Below, piece by piece: positions 1 to 8,369 of a DNA stretch of 64,000 nt. Under the pieces are notes generated by a model. That model was not told the DNA's origin. It ran no database searches and saw only the letters and a program-made list of their open reading frames with translations. The stretch is taken from the NCBI RefSeq assembly GCF_000292915.1, contig NC_018513.1, positions 1,488,001 to 1,552,000 of the forward strand, given 5' to 3'. The position numbers and the translations under genes are program-made. This DNA comes from Burkholderia cepacia GG4 (lineage in GTDB: Bacteria > Pseudomonadota > Gammaproteobacteria > Burkholderiales > Burkholderiaceae). The first letter of the stretch is position 1; every line of letters starts with the position of its first letter.

Positions 1-1
1 G

Positions 2-553
2 GCGTCGGCGCGCGATGAAACCGACCGGTTGCTCGAGCGCTTTCGCGCGATGCTGCGCATCTCCGAGATCGGTACGCTGAGCCGGCGCGGCGGCTTCGCC
101 GCGGTGGACGTCGCGGCATTGCTGTGCGACGTGTGCGAACTGTACGAGCCGCTGGCCGAAGCGGGCGACGTGGCGTTCGAGCTCGATGCGGTGCCGGTCG
201 ACGGCATTCATGGCGACCGCGCATTGCTGTTCGAGGCGTTCAGCAATCTCGCGGACAACGCGATCAAGTTCACGCCGCCCGGCGGTCGCGTGCGCGTCGT
301 GCTCCAGGCGACGCCGAATGGCCCGCTCGTGCGGTTCGAGGATACCGGTCCCGGCATCGCGCCCGGCGAGCGCGACGCGGTGCTCGAGCGCTTTTATCGC
401 GGCGAGCGCACGCGTCACGTGAACGGATCGGGGCTCGGGTTGAGCGTCGTGTCGGCGGTGATGCGCGTGCACGGCTTCGCGCTGCGGATCGGCGATGCGC
501 CGCCGGCCGGCGCAGCGATCACGGTCGAATGCTGGCCGCGCTCGCTCGCATGA
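2..553 (+). CDS. Sensor histidine kinase, C-terminal part (5' truncated by window edge)
   Basis: Only the last 183 codons are visible, and the frame is open to the window edge. The segment begins at the end of the dimerisation helix (ETDRLL...F.AMLRISEI), so the phosphoacceptor His lies outside the window. The HATPase_c domain is complete: N box (NLADNAIKFTPPGG), G1 box (DTGPGI), F box (RFYRG) and G2 box (GSGLGLSVV). The family autophosphorylates with ATP and passes phosphate to a response regulator. The regulator gene follows 19 bp downstream on the same strand, so kinase precedes regulator, the reverse of the commoner order. The neighbouring regulator lacks a phosphoacceptor Asp, so the true partner of this kinase is uncertain. 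Confidence 0.9.
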   Translation, partial: ASARDETDRLLERFRAMLRISEIGTLSRRGGFAAVDVAALLCDVCELYEPLAEAGDVAFELDAVPVDGIHGDRALLFEAFSNLADNAIKFTPPGGRVRVVLQATPNGPLVRFEDTGPGIAPGERDAVLERFYRGERTRHVNGSGLGLSVVSAVMRVHGFALRIGDAPPAGAAITVECWPRSLA

Positions 554-572
554 TGGCGCCGGAGCACGGTCG

Positions 573-1238
573 ATGCGCATCCTGCTGATTTCACCACCGA
601 CGCCGGAGGCGGCGCGGCTCGACAAGGCCTTCCGCGAAAGCATGCACGGCGTCGAGCGCGCCGACGGCTGGCGCGACGGCTGCTTCGCGGCGACCCAGGA
701 CCGCTTCGACGCGATCGTGCTGGTCGAACCCGATGCGGCCGCCGGTGCGACGGTGCTCGAGATCTTGCCGCGGCTTGCCGCATCGGCCGGCGGCGCGACG
801 ATTGCCGCGCTCGTCGTCGGTGCGACGCCCGCGCGGCGTGCGCGGATGCTGCAGGCCGGTTGCGACGTGTGTCTCGCACAGCCGTGTTCATTCGTGGAAC
901 TGCACGAGCGCTTGCGTGCGCTGTGGCGCCGCACGGGCGTGATCGCGTTGCGCGAGTCGGTGCGGCTCGACGCGGCAACGCGTGCGCTCGAGGAGCGCGG
1001 CCGCAGGCTGGCACTCAGCGCACGGGAATTCCGGGTCGTCGAATGCCTGCTGCGCGAAGCGGGGCGGCCGGTCGGGCGCGACGCCGTGCTGCGTTATGCA
1101 TGGGGCGAAGCCGACATCGAACCTGAAACGGTCAATGCGCTGGTGGTGCGGCTGCGGCGCAAGCTGGCCACCCATGCATTTTCCGCGAGCATCGAAACGA
1201 TCGCGCGCTTCGGGTTCAGGTTCGACGCGGGACGGTGA
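573..1238 (+). CDS. OmpR/PhoB-type regulator with degenerate receiver domain
   Basis: A 221-residue protein with an N-terminal receiver-like domain (about 1-115) and a C-terminal OmpR-type winged helix (about 125-220, with ETVNALVVRLRRKL and a closing FRFDAG). The start at 573 is chosen because MRILLIS matches the usual first beta strand. Canonical receivers carry an acidic pair after this strand; here it is SPP. The phosphoacceptor Asp position reads IVLVEP, and the conserved KP near the end is QP. The regulator is therefore probably not controlled by normal Asp phosphorylation. It probably forms an operon with the kinase gene upstream. Target genes are unknown; the RND efflux operon nearby is a candidate by position only. 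Confidence 0.88.
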   Translation: MRILLISPPTPEAARLDKAFRESMHGVERADGWRDGCFAATQDRFDAIVLVEPDAAAGATVLEILPRLAASAGGATIAALVVGATPARRARMLQAGCDVCLAQPCSFVELHERLRALWRRTGVIALRESVRLDAATRALEERGRRLALSAREFRVVECLLREAGRPVGRDAVLRYAWGEADIEPETVNALVVRLRRKLATHAFSASIETIARFGFRFDAGR

Positions 1239-1314
1239 CGACGCGGCATCTGTTCAGGCTGGCGGATGGCGAGCGGATGCCGGCAGATGGCACGGCGTAT
1301 CCGTGGTCGCGGAA

Positions 1315-1572
1315 TCAGTGCGAATAAAGCTCGCGATCGAGCTGCGCGAGCTGGCCGTCGCGTTCGGCGCGAACGAGGTCGCGATAGACCTGTGCGCGCG
1401 TGAGCGGGGTAGCCGCCGGCGCATGCCACGCGTCGCGCGATGACGCCGCTGCGGGCGCGGTCAATGCGAGCGGGTGTGGCGCGCTGGCCGCATCGGATGG
1501 CGCCGCATCGGCGCGGCCGGGCAATGCGATACAGAGGGCGGAGAGCAGGGTGGCGAACAGCAAGGTCTTCAT
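1315..1572 (-). CDS. Small secreted DUF4148-like protein
   Basis: An 85-residue protein with a signal peptide (MKTLLFATLL..., likely cleaved after about residue 23, ADA-AP). The C-terminal segment LTRAQVYRDLVRAERDGQL resembles the short DUF4148 motif (LTRAQV.AEL...E..G) common in Burkholderia periplasmic proteins of unknown function. The start at 1572 has an AGGA ribosome site. It is convergent with the regulator gene and lies just downstream of the efflux operon on the same strand, about 110 bp after the outer membrane factor gene. It may belong to that transcript. No function can be assigned. Confidence 0.75.
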   Translation of the reverse strand: MKTLLFATLLSALCIALPGRADAAPSDAASAPHPLALTAPAAASSRDAWHAPAATPLTRAQVYRDLVRAERDGQLAQLDRELYSH

Positions 1573-1682
1573 GGCGGGGTCCTGTGCGAATGACGGAGGC
1601 CGGCGCCACGGTTGTGACGCCGGCAGGAAACACGTTAGCGGGCGCGCACCGCCAGGCAGCCGGCACGCCGATGAAGAAACGT

Positions 1683-3098
1683 TCATGAACGCGCGTCGCG
1701 CCAGCTGCCGCCGAGCGCGCGCACGAGCCCGACCGACGCCTGCAGGCGTCGTGCATCGACATCGAGCGACGCGATCTGCGTATCGAGCTCGGTCGTCTGC
1801 GCGGTGACCACGTCGAGATAGCTGACGGCACCGTCGCGATAGCGCGACATCGCGAGCGCAAGCGACTGCCGTGACGCGACGAGCGCCGTGTCGTCCTGGG
1901 CCGATTCGTCGCCGAGCCGATGCAGCAGCGCGAGATCGTCCTCCACCTCGCGGAACGCCACCAGCACGACCGCCCGGTATCGCGCGCCCTGTTCGGCGAA
2001 CTGCGCACGCGCGTTGCGTACGCCGGCCGCGCGCAGGCCGCCGTCGAACAGCGTCGTCGCGAGACGCGGCCCGATCGACCAGATCTCGTTCGGCGCGGCG
2101 AGCCACGGCGAAAACGTATCGCTCTGGAAGCCGGCATCGAGGCCGAGCGACAGGTCCGGGAAGTACGCGGCGCGTGCGACGCCGATCCGCGCGTTAGCGG
2201 CTGCGACGCGACGTTCCGCGGCGGCAACGTCCGGTCGCCGTTCGAGCAGCGTCGACGCGAGCCCGGTCGGAATCGACGGAATGGCGGGCAGCGCGGTGGC
2301 GGCCGGCAGCGAGAAGGTCGACGCGGAGACGCCGACGAGCACCGCGATCGCATGCTCGTCGAGCGCGCGGCGCGCGGCGATGTCGGACGCGCGTGCCTGC
2401 GCGAGCGCGAGCTGGGTCTGCGCACGCGACACGTCGAGCCCGGATGCCAGCCCGCCGCGATGACGGCTGACCGTCAGCTGCCACGCGCGGCGATATGCGT
2501 CGATCGTTTGCGCGAGCGAGTCTGCTTCGCGGTCGAGTCCCGCGAGATCGAAATAGGTGCTGGCGACGCGGGCCTCGAGGCTGAGCCGGACGGAGGCGAG
2601 GTCGTCGGCGGCGGCTTGCGCGTTGTCGCGGCCGGCGGCGACCGTGTTGCGGACCTTGCCCCACAGATCGAGGTCGTAGCTGAACCCTGCTTCGAGCGTG
2701 TTCGATTCGTAGACATCGGGCTGCCCGCTGCCACGCAGCGGCCGGCGCGCCGACTGCCGGTCGCGGTCGGTCTCGGCGGCGATGCCGACGGTCGGCAGCA
2801 ATGCCGCGTGCGCCTCGTCGAACAACGCGTCGGCTTCGTCGTGCCGTGCGACGGCGGCGGCGAGGTCGGGATTCGCGCGTGCGACGAGCGGTTCGAGCCG
2901 GTCGAGCGTCGCATCGCCGTACACGCGCCACCAGCCGTCGCGCGGCAGACGGTCGGCCGGCGCGGCATCGACCCACGGGCCGGTTTCGCGAAACGCGGCC
3001 GGCACCGGCACGGCCGGCGCACGATACGCCGGTGCGAACGAGCAGCCGGCGAGCAGCGCGACGCTACCCAGCCATGCAGCGAGCGTACGGTCAGCCAT
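1683..3098 (-). CDS. Outer membrane efflux lipoprotein (NodT/OprM family)
   Basis: A 471-residue outer membrane factor of a tripartite efflux pump. The start at 3098 gives a lipoprotein signal with lipobox LLAGC (Cys19), followed by the FAPAYRAP region typical of NodT/OprM proteins. Two repeats of the outer membrane efflux fold follow (about 60-250 and 270-465). The family forms trimeric channels spanning the outer membrane and periplasm. The start codon overlaps the end of the adaptor gene by 8 bp, so the two are translationally coupled. An in-frame ATG ten codons upstream exists, but the shorter start gives a proper lipoprotein signal. Confidence 0.93.
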   Translation of the reverse strand: MADRTLAAWLGSVALLAGCSFAPAYRAPAVPVPAAFRETGPWVDAAPADRLPRDGWWRVYGDATLDRLEPLVARANPDLAAAVARHDEADALFDEAHAALLPTVGIAAETDRDRQSARRPLRGSGQPDVYESNTLEAGFSYDLDLWGKVRNTVAAGRDNAQAAADDLASVRLSLEARVASTYFDLAGLDREADSLAQTIDAYRRAWQLTVSRHRGGLASGLDVSRAQTQLALAQARASDIAARRALDEHAIAVLVGVSASTFSLPAATALPAIPSIPTGLASTLLERRPDVAAAERRVAAANARIGVARAAYFPDLSLGLDAGFQSDTFSPWLAAPNEIWSIGPRLATTLFDGGLRAAGVRNARAQFAEQGARYRAVVLVAFREVEDDLALLHRLGDESAQDDTALVASRQSLALAMSRYRDGAVSYLDVVTAQTTELDTQIASLDVDARRLQASVGLVRALGGSWRDARS

Positions 3099-4266
3099 GC
3101 GCACGCTCCGTGGTCGAGGTGCCGGCAATGCGCACCGGGTCGCCGTCCGCGAGTGAATCGGGCGGATTGTCGATCACGCGGTCGCCGGCGTCGAGCCCCG
3201 ACGCGATCTCGACGCGCGTGCCCAGATCGGTTGCGATCGACACGTTGCGCAACCGCGCATGCCCGTTCGCATCGAGCACGGCGACCTGCAGCCCGTCGCG
3301 GCGGAAGATCAGCGTGCTCGCCGGAATCGTCAGCGCATGCGCGGCGTTGGGCACCGCGATCCGCACCTGCGCGTATTCGCCCGGGAACAGCGTGCCTGCC
3401 GGGTTGGCGATCGAGAACTGCGCGAGCAGCGTGCCGGAAGCCGGATCGATCGACTGCGCGGAATCCGCGAGCGTCGCATCGAACGTCGTGCCGGGCCGCT
3501 CGGGGACGGTCAGCGCGACCTGCATGCCCGCGCGGATCGCACCCGCATCGTCTTGCGGAATATGGACGTAGAGCCGCAGCCGCCGCGCATCCGATACGGT
3601 GAAGAGTTCGGCGCCGTTGCCGCTGCCCGCGTCGATCAGTGCGCCGACATCCGTCTTGCGCGCGGTCACGACACCATCGAACGGCGCGGTGAGGCGCTTG
3701 AACGATTCGAGCGCTTCGAGCCGCCTCACGTTGGCGGTGCTGGCGGCAACGGCCGCGCGTTTCGCGTCGAGATCGCTGCGCTTCTCGTCGGCCTCCTGCC
3801 GCGATACGGAATCCTGCGCGAGCATCTCGGCCCAGCGCGCGGCGGTGACGGTCGCGAGCCGTTCGTTCGCGGTCGCGCTTTGCAGGTCGGCGCGCGCCTG
3901 CTGCAACTGCTGGTCGAGATCGGGCGTATCGATCGACGCGAGCAGCTGGCCGGCCTTCACGTGCGCGCCGATGTCGACGTACCACGCGTGCAGGTAGCCG
4001 GGCACGCGTGCGTAGATCGGCGCGTCGACGTATGCGTCGAGGCGGCCGGGCAGCGTCAGCGCATCGGCGCTGGCCGGTTGCGGTGCGACCGTCGCGACGG
4101 TCGGAATCGCCTGGCGGGCGGTCCACGCGGCGACCGCGTGCGCATCGTGCGCGCGCTCGACGAGGCCGGCTGCGGCAGCGGCGAGGGCGGCGATCACGCC
4201 CGCGATCGCGAGCGGCTTCAGGTAACGCGGCGTGCCGGGGGGACGGACGTCGAATTCAGTGGACAT
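3091..4266 (-). CDS. RND efflux periplasmic adaptor (membrane fusion protein)
   Basis: A 391-residue HlyD/AcrA-type adaptor. A single N-terminal membrane segment (about 20-40, LAIAGVIAALAAAAAG) is followed by a barrel-sandwich lipoyl-like half (PGYLHAWYVDIGAHVKAGQLLASIDTP), an alpha-hairpin rich in Gln/Ala/Arg (about 115-190), the second lipoyl half (APFDGVVTARKTDVGALI) and beta-barrel domains. It links the inner-membrane RND pump to the outer membrane factor. The start overlaps the end of the permease gene by 11 bp and its stop overlaps the next gene, giving a tightly coupled three-gene operon. The substrate cannot be read from sequence. Confidence 0.95.
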   Translation of the reverse strand: MSTEFDVRPPGTPRYLKPLAIAGVIAALAAAAAGLVERAHDAHAVAAWTARQAIPTVATVAPQPASADALTLPGRLDAYVDAPIYARVPGYLHAWYVDIGAHVKAGQLLASIDTPDLDQQLQQARADLQSATANERLATVTAARWAEMLAQDSVSRQEADEKRSDLDAKRAAVAASTANVRRLEALESFKRLTAPFDGVVTARKTDVGALIDAGSGNGAELFTVSDARRLRLYVHIPQDDAGAIRAGMQVALTVPERPGTTFDATLADSAQSIDPASGTLLAQFSIANPAGTLFPGEYAQVRIAVPNAAHALTIPASTLIFRRDGLQVAVLDANGHARLRNVSIATDLGTRVEIASGLDAGDRVIDNPPDSLADGDPVRIAGTSTTERAHG

Positions 4267-7200
4267 GCTGTTCTCCCGGAGTGAGGGACACGGATTCGGA
4301 ATGGGGCGCGCGATCGCGCCGGTGGACGAGGCTGAACACGACCGGCACGAACACGAGCGTCGCGACGGTCGCGCACAGCAGGCCGCCGATCACCGCGCGG
4401 CCGAGCGGCGCGTTCTGTTCGCCGCCGTCGCCGAGGCCGAGCGCCATCGGCGCCATGCCGATGATCATCGCGAGCGCGGTCATCATCACGGGCCGAAAGC
4501 GCGTGAAGCCGGCCTCGAGCGCGGCGACGGTCGCGTCGGCGGTATGCGCGAGCCGTTCGCGCGCGAACGTGACGACCAGGATGCTGTTCGCGGTCGCGAC
4601 GCCCATGCACAGGATCGCGCCCGTCAGCGCCGGCACCGACAGCGGCGTGCGCGTGACGAACAGCATCCATACGATGCCGGCGAGCGCCGCCGGCAACGCG
4701 CTCACGATCACGAACGCGTCGCGCCACGAATGGAAGTTCACGACGATCAGCAGGTAGATCAGCAGCACCGCGCCGGCGAGGCCGGCGAGCAGCCCGCCGA
4801 ACGCGCTGTTCATCGTCTGCACCTGGCCGCGCACGGTCACGCGCGAACCCTTCGGCAGGTCGGCGGCACTTGCGCGCAGCAGGCGGTCGATGTCGGCGCT
4901 GACCGCGCCGAGGTCGCGGTCCTGCGTCGTCGCGAAGATGTCGTACAGCGGCGCGATGTCGTAGTGCGACACGACCGCATCGGTCTGGCCGCGCACGATC
5001 GTCGCCAGCCCGCCGAGCAATTGCGGGGCGCCCGAGCGACCCGTGACGGGCAGCGCGCGCAGGTCCGACAGCGACGTCATCCGGTATTGCGGCGTCTGCG
5101 CGACGATCGGATAGGACACGCCGTTGTGCGGATCGAGCCAGTAGGTCGGCGACACCTGGCTCGTGCCGGACAGGCTCGCCACCACGGCATCGGTGACGTC
5201 CTGCTCGGTAATGCCGAGCTGCGCGGCGAGCGCGCGATCGACCGACACCGTGAACTGCGGATAGGTCGACGCCTGCTGCACGCGTGCATCGGCGACGCCC
5301 GGCACCGTGCGGATGCGCCGCAGCAGCTCGGTCGCATACGCGCGGTTCGAGGCGAGATCGGGGCCCGTCACCTGCACGTCGATTGGCGCGGGCGCGCCGA
5401 AGTTGAGGATCTGGCTGACGATGTCGGCAGGGAGGAACGAGAACGTCACGCCCGGAAACGCGCGCGGCAGCAGGGTGCGCAGTTGCCTTACATAGTCCGC
5501 CGTCGGCGCGTGGTCGCCCGTGAGCGACACGAGGATGTCGCCGTCCTGCGGGCCGATCGTGCCGCTGTTGCTGTACGTGAGGTTGATCCCGCTGTTCGGC
5601 AGGCCCATGTTGTCGACGATGCTCGCGAGCGCGCGCGGCGGCACCACGCCGCGCACCGTGCGTTCGACGCGGTCGAACAGGGCGGCCGTTTCCTCGATGC
5701 GCGTGCCGATCGGCGCGCGCACGTGCAGCGCAATTTCGCCCGCGTCGACCGACGGGAAGAAGTTGCGGCCGAGCCACGGCACCAGCACGAACGACAGCGC
5801 GACCGCCGTGAGGAACAGCGCGACGAAGCGCGCGCGGTGCGCGAGTGCGAGGCCGAGCACGGCGCGGTAGCCGGTGCGCAACGCCCCGAAGCGTCGCTCG
5901 AATCCCTGCTGGAACGCGACGAGCGGATTGCGCGCGCGCGGTGGCGGGTGCGACGCGCCGTGCGGCGCGATGACGGCCGCCGGATGCGCGGCGTGCGGGC
6001 GCAACAGGTAGCGCGCCATCATCGGCACGAACGTGCGCGACAGCACGAACGACGCGATCATCGCGAAGATCACCGCTTCGGCCATCGGCACGAACAGGAA
6101 GCGCGCCACGCCGTCGAGCAGCAGCATCGGCACGAACACGATGCAGATGCACAGCAGCGACACGAACGCCGGCGCGACGATCTGCGACGCGCCGTCGAGG
6201 ATCGCGCTGCGGACGTCCTTGCCCTGTTCGAGGTGCCAGTTCACGTTCTCGATCGTGACGGTCGCGTCGTCGACGAGAATGCCGACCGCGAGCGCGAGCC
6301 CGCCGAGCGTCATCACGTTCAGCGTCTCGCCCGCGGCGGCGAGCGCGGCGATCGCCGCCAGCACCGCGAGCGGAATCGACGCGGCGATGATCAGCGTCGA
6401 GCGCCAGCTGCCGAGGAACAGCAGGATCATCGCGGACGTGAGGGCGGCGGCGATCAGGCCTTCGCGCGCCACGCCGCTCACGGCGCCCTTGACGAACACG
6501 GACTGGTCGCCCATCACGACGAGCCGGAGCGACGGCGGCAGCGTCGCCTCGATGCGCGGCAACTGCGCCTTCACGCCGGCGATGATGTCGAGCGTCGACG
6601 CCGAGCCGCTTTTCAGCACGCTCATCAGCACCGCGCGGCGCCCGTCGACGCGCACGATGTTGCCCTGCGGCGGAAAGCCGTCGCGAACATGCGCGACGTC
6701 GCGCATGAAGATCACCGCGCCGTTCACCGTCCGGATCGGCAGCGCGTTGAGCTGGTCGATGGTCAGCGGGCTGTCGTTGAGCCGGATGTTGTACTCGAAA
6801 CGGCCGATCTTCTGCGTGCCGGCGGGGATGATCTGGTTCTGCTGCGCGAGCGCGGTCGCGACGTCCTGCGCGGACAAACCCTTCGCCTGCAGCGCCTGCG
6901 GATCGAGGTCGATCTGCACCTGGCGTACCTTGCCGCCATACGGCGACGGAATCGCGACGCCTGCGACCGACAGCAGCTGCGGCCGGATCACGTTGGTCGC
7001 GTAGTCGCCGAGCTGCTGCTCGTTCAGCGTGTCGCTCGTCAGCGCCAGCTGCAGCACGGGCACGGTCGACGCGTTGTAGTTGAGGATTTGCGGTGGCGTG
7101 GTGCCGGGCGGCATCTGCTTGAGCACGGTCTGCGAGATCGACGTGACCTGCGCGGTCGCGGTGCGGATGTCGACGCTCGGCTGGAAGAAGATCTTGACGA

Positions 7201-7474
7201 TCCCGAAGCTGCGGAACGATTGCGACTCGATGTGCGCGACGTCGTTGACCGTCGTGCCGAGCGTGCGCTCGTAATATGTGACGATGCGTCCGGCCATGTC
7301 GGCCGGCTGCAGGCCCGCGTAGTTCCACACGACGCTGATGACCGGAATCCGGATGTCGGGGAAAATGTCGGTCGGCGTGCGCAGTGCCGCAAGCGGTCCC
7401 GCGATCAGGATCAGCAGGGCAAGGACGATGAACGTATAGGGGCGCGCGAGCGCGAGTCGGACGAGTTTCAGCAT
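4256..7474 (-). CDS. RND family efflux permease
   Basis: A 1072-residue inner-membrane proton-driven pump of the AcrB/MdtB superfamily. It has the N-terminal MLKLVRLALARPYTF start, membrane helix 1, the DIFPDIRIPVI motif, a large periplasmic loop, and helix 4 with the proton-relay acidic pair (GILVDDATVTIENV, Asp402-Asp403). A second homologous half with its own periplasmic loop follows. It is the first gene of an operon with its adaptor and outer membrane factor; a permease-first order is less common than adaptor-first. About 310 bp separate it from the divergent small gene at 7788, and that spacer should hold its promoter. Substrates are unknown. Confidence 0.95.
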   Translation of the reverse strand: MLKLVRLALARPYTFIVLALLILIAGPLAALRTPTDIFPDIRIPVISVVWNYAGLQPADMAGRIVTYYERTLGTTVNDVAHIESQSFRSFGIVKIFFQPSVDIRTATAQVTSISQTVLKQMPPGTTPPQILNYNASTVPVLQLALTSDTLNEQQLGDYATNVIRPQLLSVAGVAIPSPYGGKVRQVQIDLDPQALQAKGLSAQDVATALAQQNQIIPAGTQKIGRFEYNIRLNDSPLTIDQLNALPIRTVNGAVIFMRDVAHVRDGFPPQGNIVRVDGRRAVLMSVLKSGSASTLDIIAGVKAQLPRIEATLPPSLRLVVMGDQSVFVKGAVSGVAREGLIAAALTSAMILLFLGSWRSTLIIAASIPLAVLAAIAALAAAGETLNVMTLGGLALAVGILVDDATVTIENVNWHLEQGKDVRSAILDGASQIVAPAFVSLLCICIVFVPMLLLDGVARFLFVPMAEAVIFAMIASFVLSRTFVPMMARYLLRPHAAHPAAVIAPHGASHPPPRARNPLVAFQQGFERRFGALRTGYRAVLGLALAHRARFVALFLTAVALSFVLVPWLGRNFFPSVDAGEIALHVRAPIGTRIEETAALFDRVERTVRGVVPPRALASIVDNMGLPNSGINLTYSNSGTIGPQDGDILVSLTGDHAPTADYVRQLRTLLPRAFPGVTFSFLPADIVSQILNFGAPAPIDVQVTGPDLASNRAYATELLRRIRTVPGVADARVQQASTYPQFTVSVDRALAAQLGITEQDVTDAVVASLSGTSQVSPTYWLDPHNGVSYPIVAQTPQYRMTSLSDLRALPVTGRSGAPQLLGGLATIVRGQTDAVVSHYDIAPLYDIFATTQDRDLGAVSADIDRLLRASAADLPKGSRVTVRGQVQTMNSAFGGLLAGLAGAVLLIYLLIVVNFHSWRDAFVIVSALPAALAGIVWMLFVTRTPLSVPALTGAILCMGVATANSILVVTFARERLAHTADATVAALEAGFTRFRPVMMTALAMIIGMAPMALGLGDGGEQNAPLGRAVIGGLLCATVATLVFVPVVFSLVHRRDRAPHSESVSLTPGEQHVH

Positions 7475-7787
7475 CGGCGAGGTCTCCGCCGGCGCGGGGG
7501 CGCCGGCCTGTCAGCGAGGTGCCGAAGCGCGGCGGGAGCGTGCATCGGCTCGCGCAGTGTGCGTGGCGTCGCTTAACGCCCGGCGCGGGCCAGGATGAAA
7601 GATGTTTCAGGAACGGGCCGAGAACGCCGGCGGCCGGCGCAGCAAGGCCGGGCGTCAATTGTTACAAGACGTTAGCGAGCGCTTCCCGTTGCGATGCGGC
7701 GCATCAGTTCTTACAAACTTGAAATATGCGGGGACGGTGCTTGCCGTTATAGTCGAATCACACATGAAACAACTCGAAGAGGAATCC
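7475..7787. other. Divergent intergenic region of the efflux operon and the PVYAP gene
   Basis: This 313-bp spacer lies between the divergent efflux operon and the secreted-protein gene. It is less GC-rich near 7650-7760. Two TTACAA hexamers stand 49 bp apart (7662 and 7711), a possible operator pair, but they could be chance. A -10-like TATAGT lies at 7748 without a convincing -35. I see no coding potential and no RNA gene. Confidence 0.4.
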
Positions 7788-8168
7788 ATGAAGACTTTGC
7801 GTGTTGCCTCGCTCTTGACCGGTATGACGGCCTTGCTCGTGTCGGGCGCAGCAATGGCGGGAGTCAATGTCGGGATCAACGTCGGCGTGCCGGCTCCGGT
7901 CTACGTTGCGCCCGCGCCCGTGTATGCGCCGCCGCCTCCGCCGGTCGTCTACCAGCCGGCGCCCGTGTACGCACCGGCGCCTGTTTATGCACCGGCACCC
8001 GTCTACGCGCCGGCGATCGTGATCGGCTGGCACGGCGACCGCTACTGGGACGGCCGCCGCTACTGGGGCCGCGATGACTGGTATCGCCATCACGGCCGCG
8101 GCTGGGGCGGCGATCACGATCGCGATCGCGGTCACTGGGATAACGGCCGCCACAACGGCTGGCGTTGA
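7788..8168 (+). CDS. Small secreted protein with PVYAP repeats and a Trp/His/Gly-rich tail
   Basis: A 126-residue protein. A signal peptide (about 1-23, ending AAMA) is followed by VNVGINVGVPAPVYV, then about five to six PVYAPAP-like repeats (about 35-75), and a tail rich in Trp, Tyr, Arg, His, Asp and Gly (about 78-126, with paired RYWDGRRYWGR and HDRDRGH elements). Similar proline-tyrosine repeat plus YXX-like proteins are widespread in Burkholderia and are annotated as hypothetical exported proteins. A GAGGA ribosome site precedes the ATG at 7788; an earlier in-frame start would add a non-signal extension. A hairpin terminator follows at 8213. Function is unknown; a cell-envelope location is likely. 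Confidence 0.85.
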   Translation: MKTLRVASLLTGMTALLVSGAAMAGVNVGINVGVPAPVYVAPAPVYAPPPPPVVYQPAPVYAPAPVYAPAPVYAPAIVIGWHGDRYWDGRRYWGRDDWYRHHGRGWGGDHDRDRGHWDNGRHNGWR

Positions 8169-8212
8169 TCGACATGCGGCGCACGCGTGCTGCGTGCGCG
8201 CATGAGATGAAG

Positions 8213-8237
8213 ACCGCCCACGTGGCGGTTTTCTTTT
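8213..8237 (+). terminator. Rho-independent terminator after the PVYAP gene
   Basis: Stem ACCGCC/GGCGGT with a 5-nt loop, followed by TTTCTTTT, 45 bp after the stop codon of the secreted-protein gene. Confidence 0.75.
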
Positions 8238-8369
8238 GCCTGCGCGGGCCGCGCGCGGATGTCGCGACGCGCCGGCGCCACGCACGAACAGCCGCAGGCT
8301 GGCTCGACGTCGAATTGAATGGGTAGAATCGACCCACGTTACACCCCTCAATCGACCGACAGGGCTTCT

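Noticed and set aside
4232..7576. Very long plus-strand reading frame opposite the RND permease
   Set aside because: It is an antisense shadow of a GC-rich gene, full of Arg/His with no domains, while the minus-strand frame is a clear permease.
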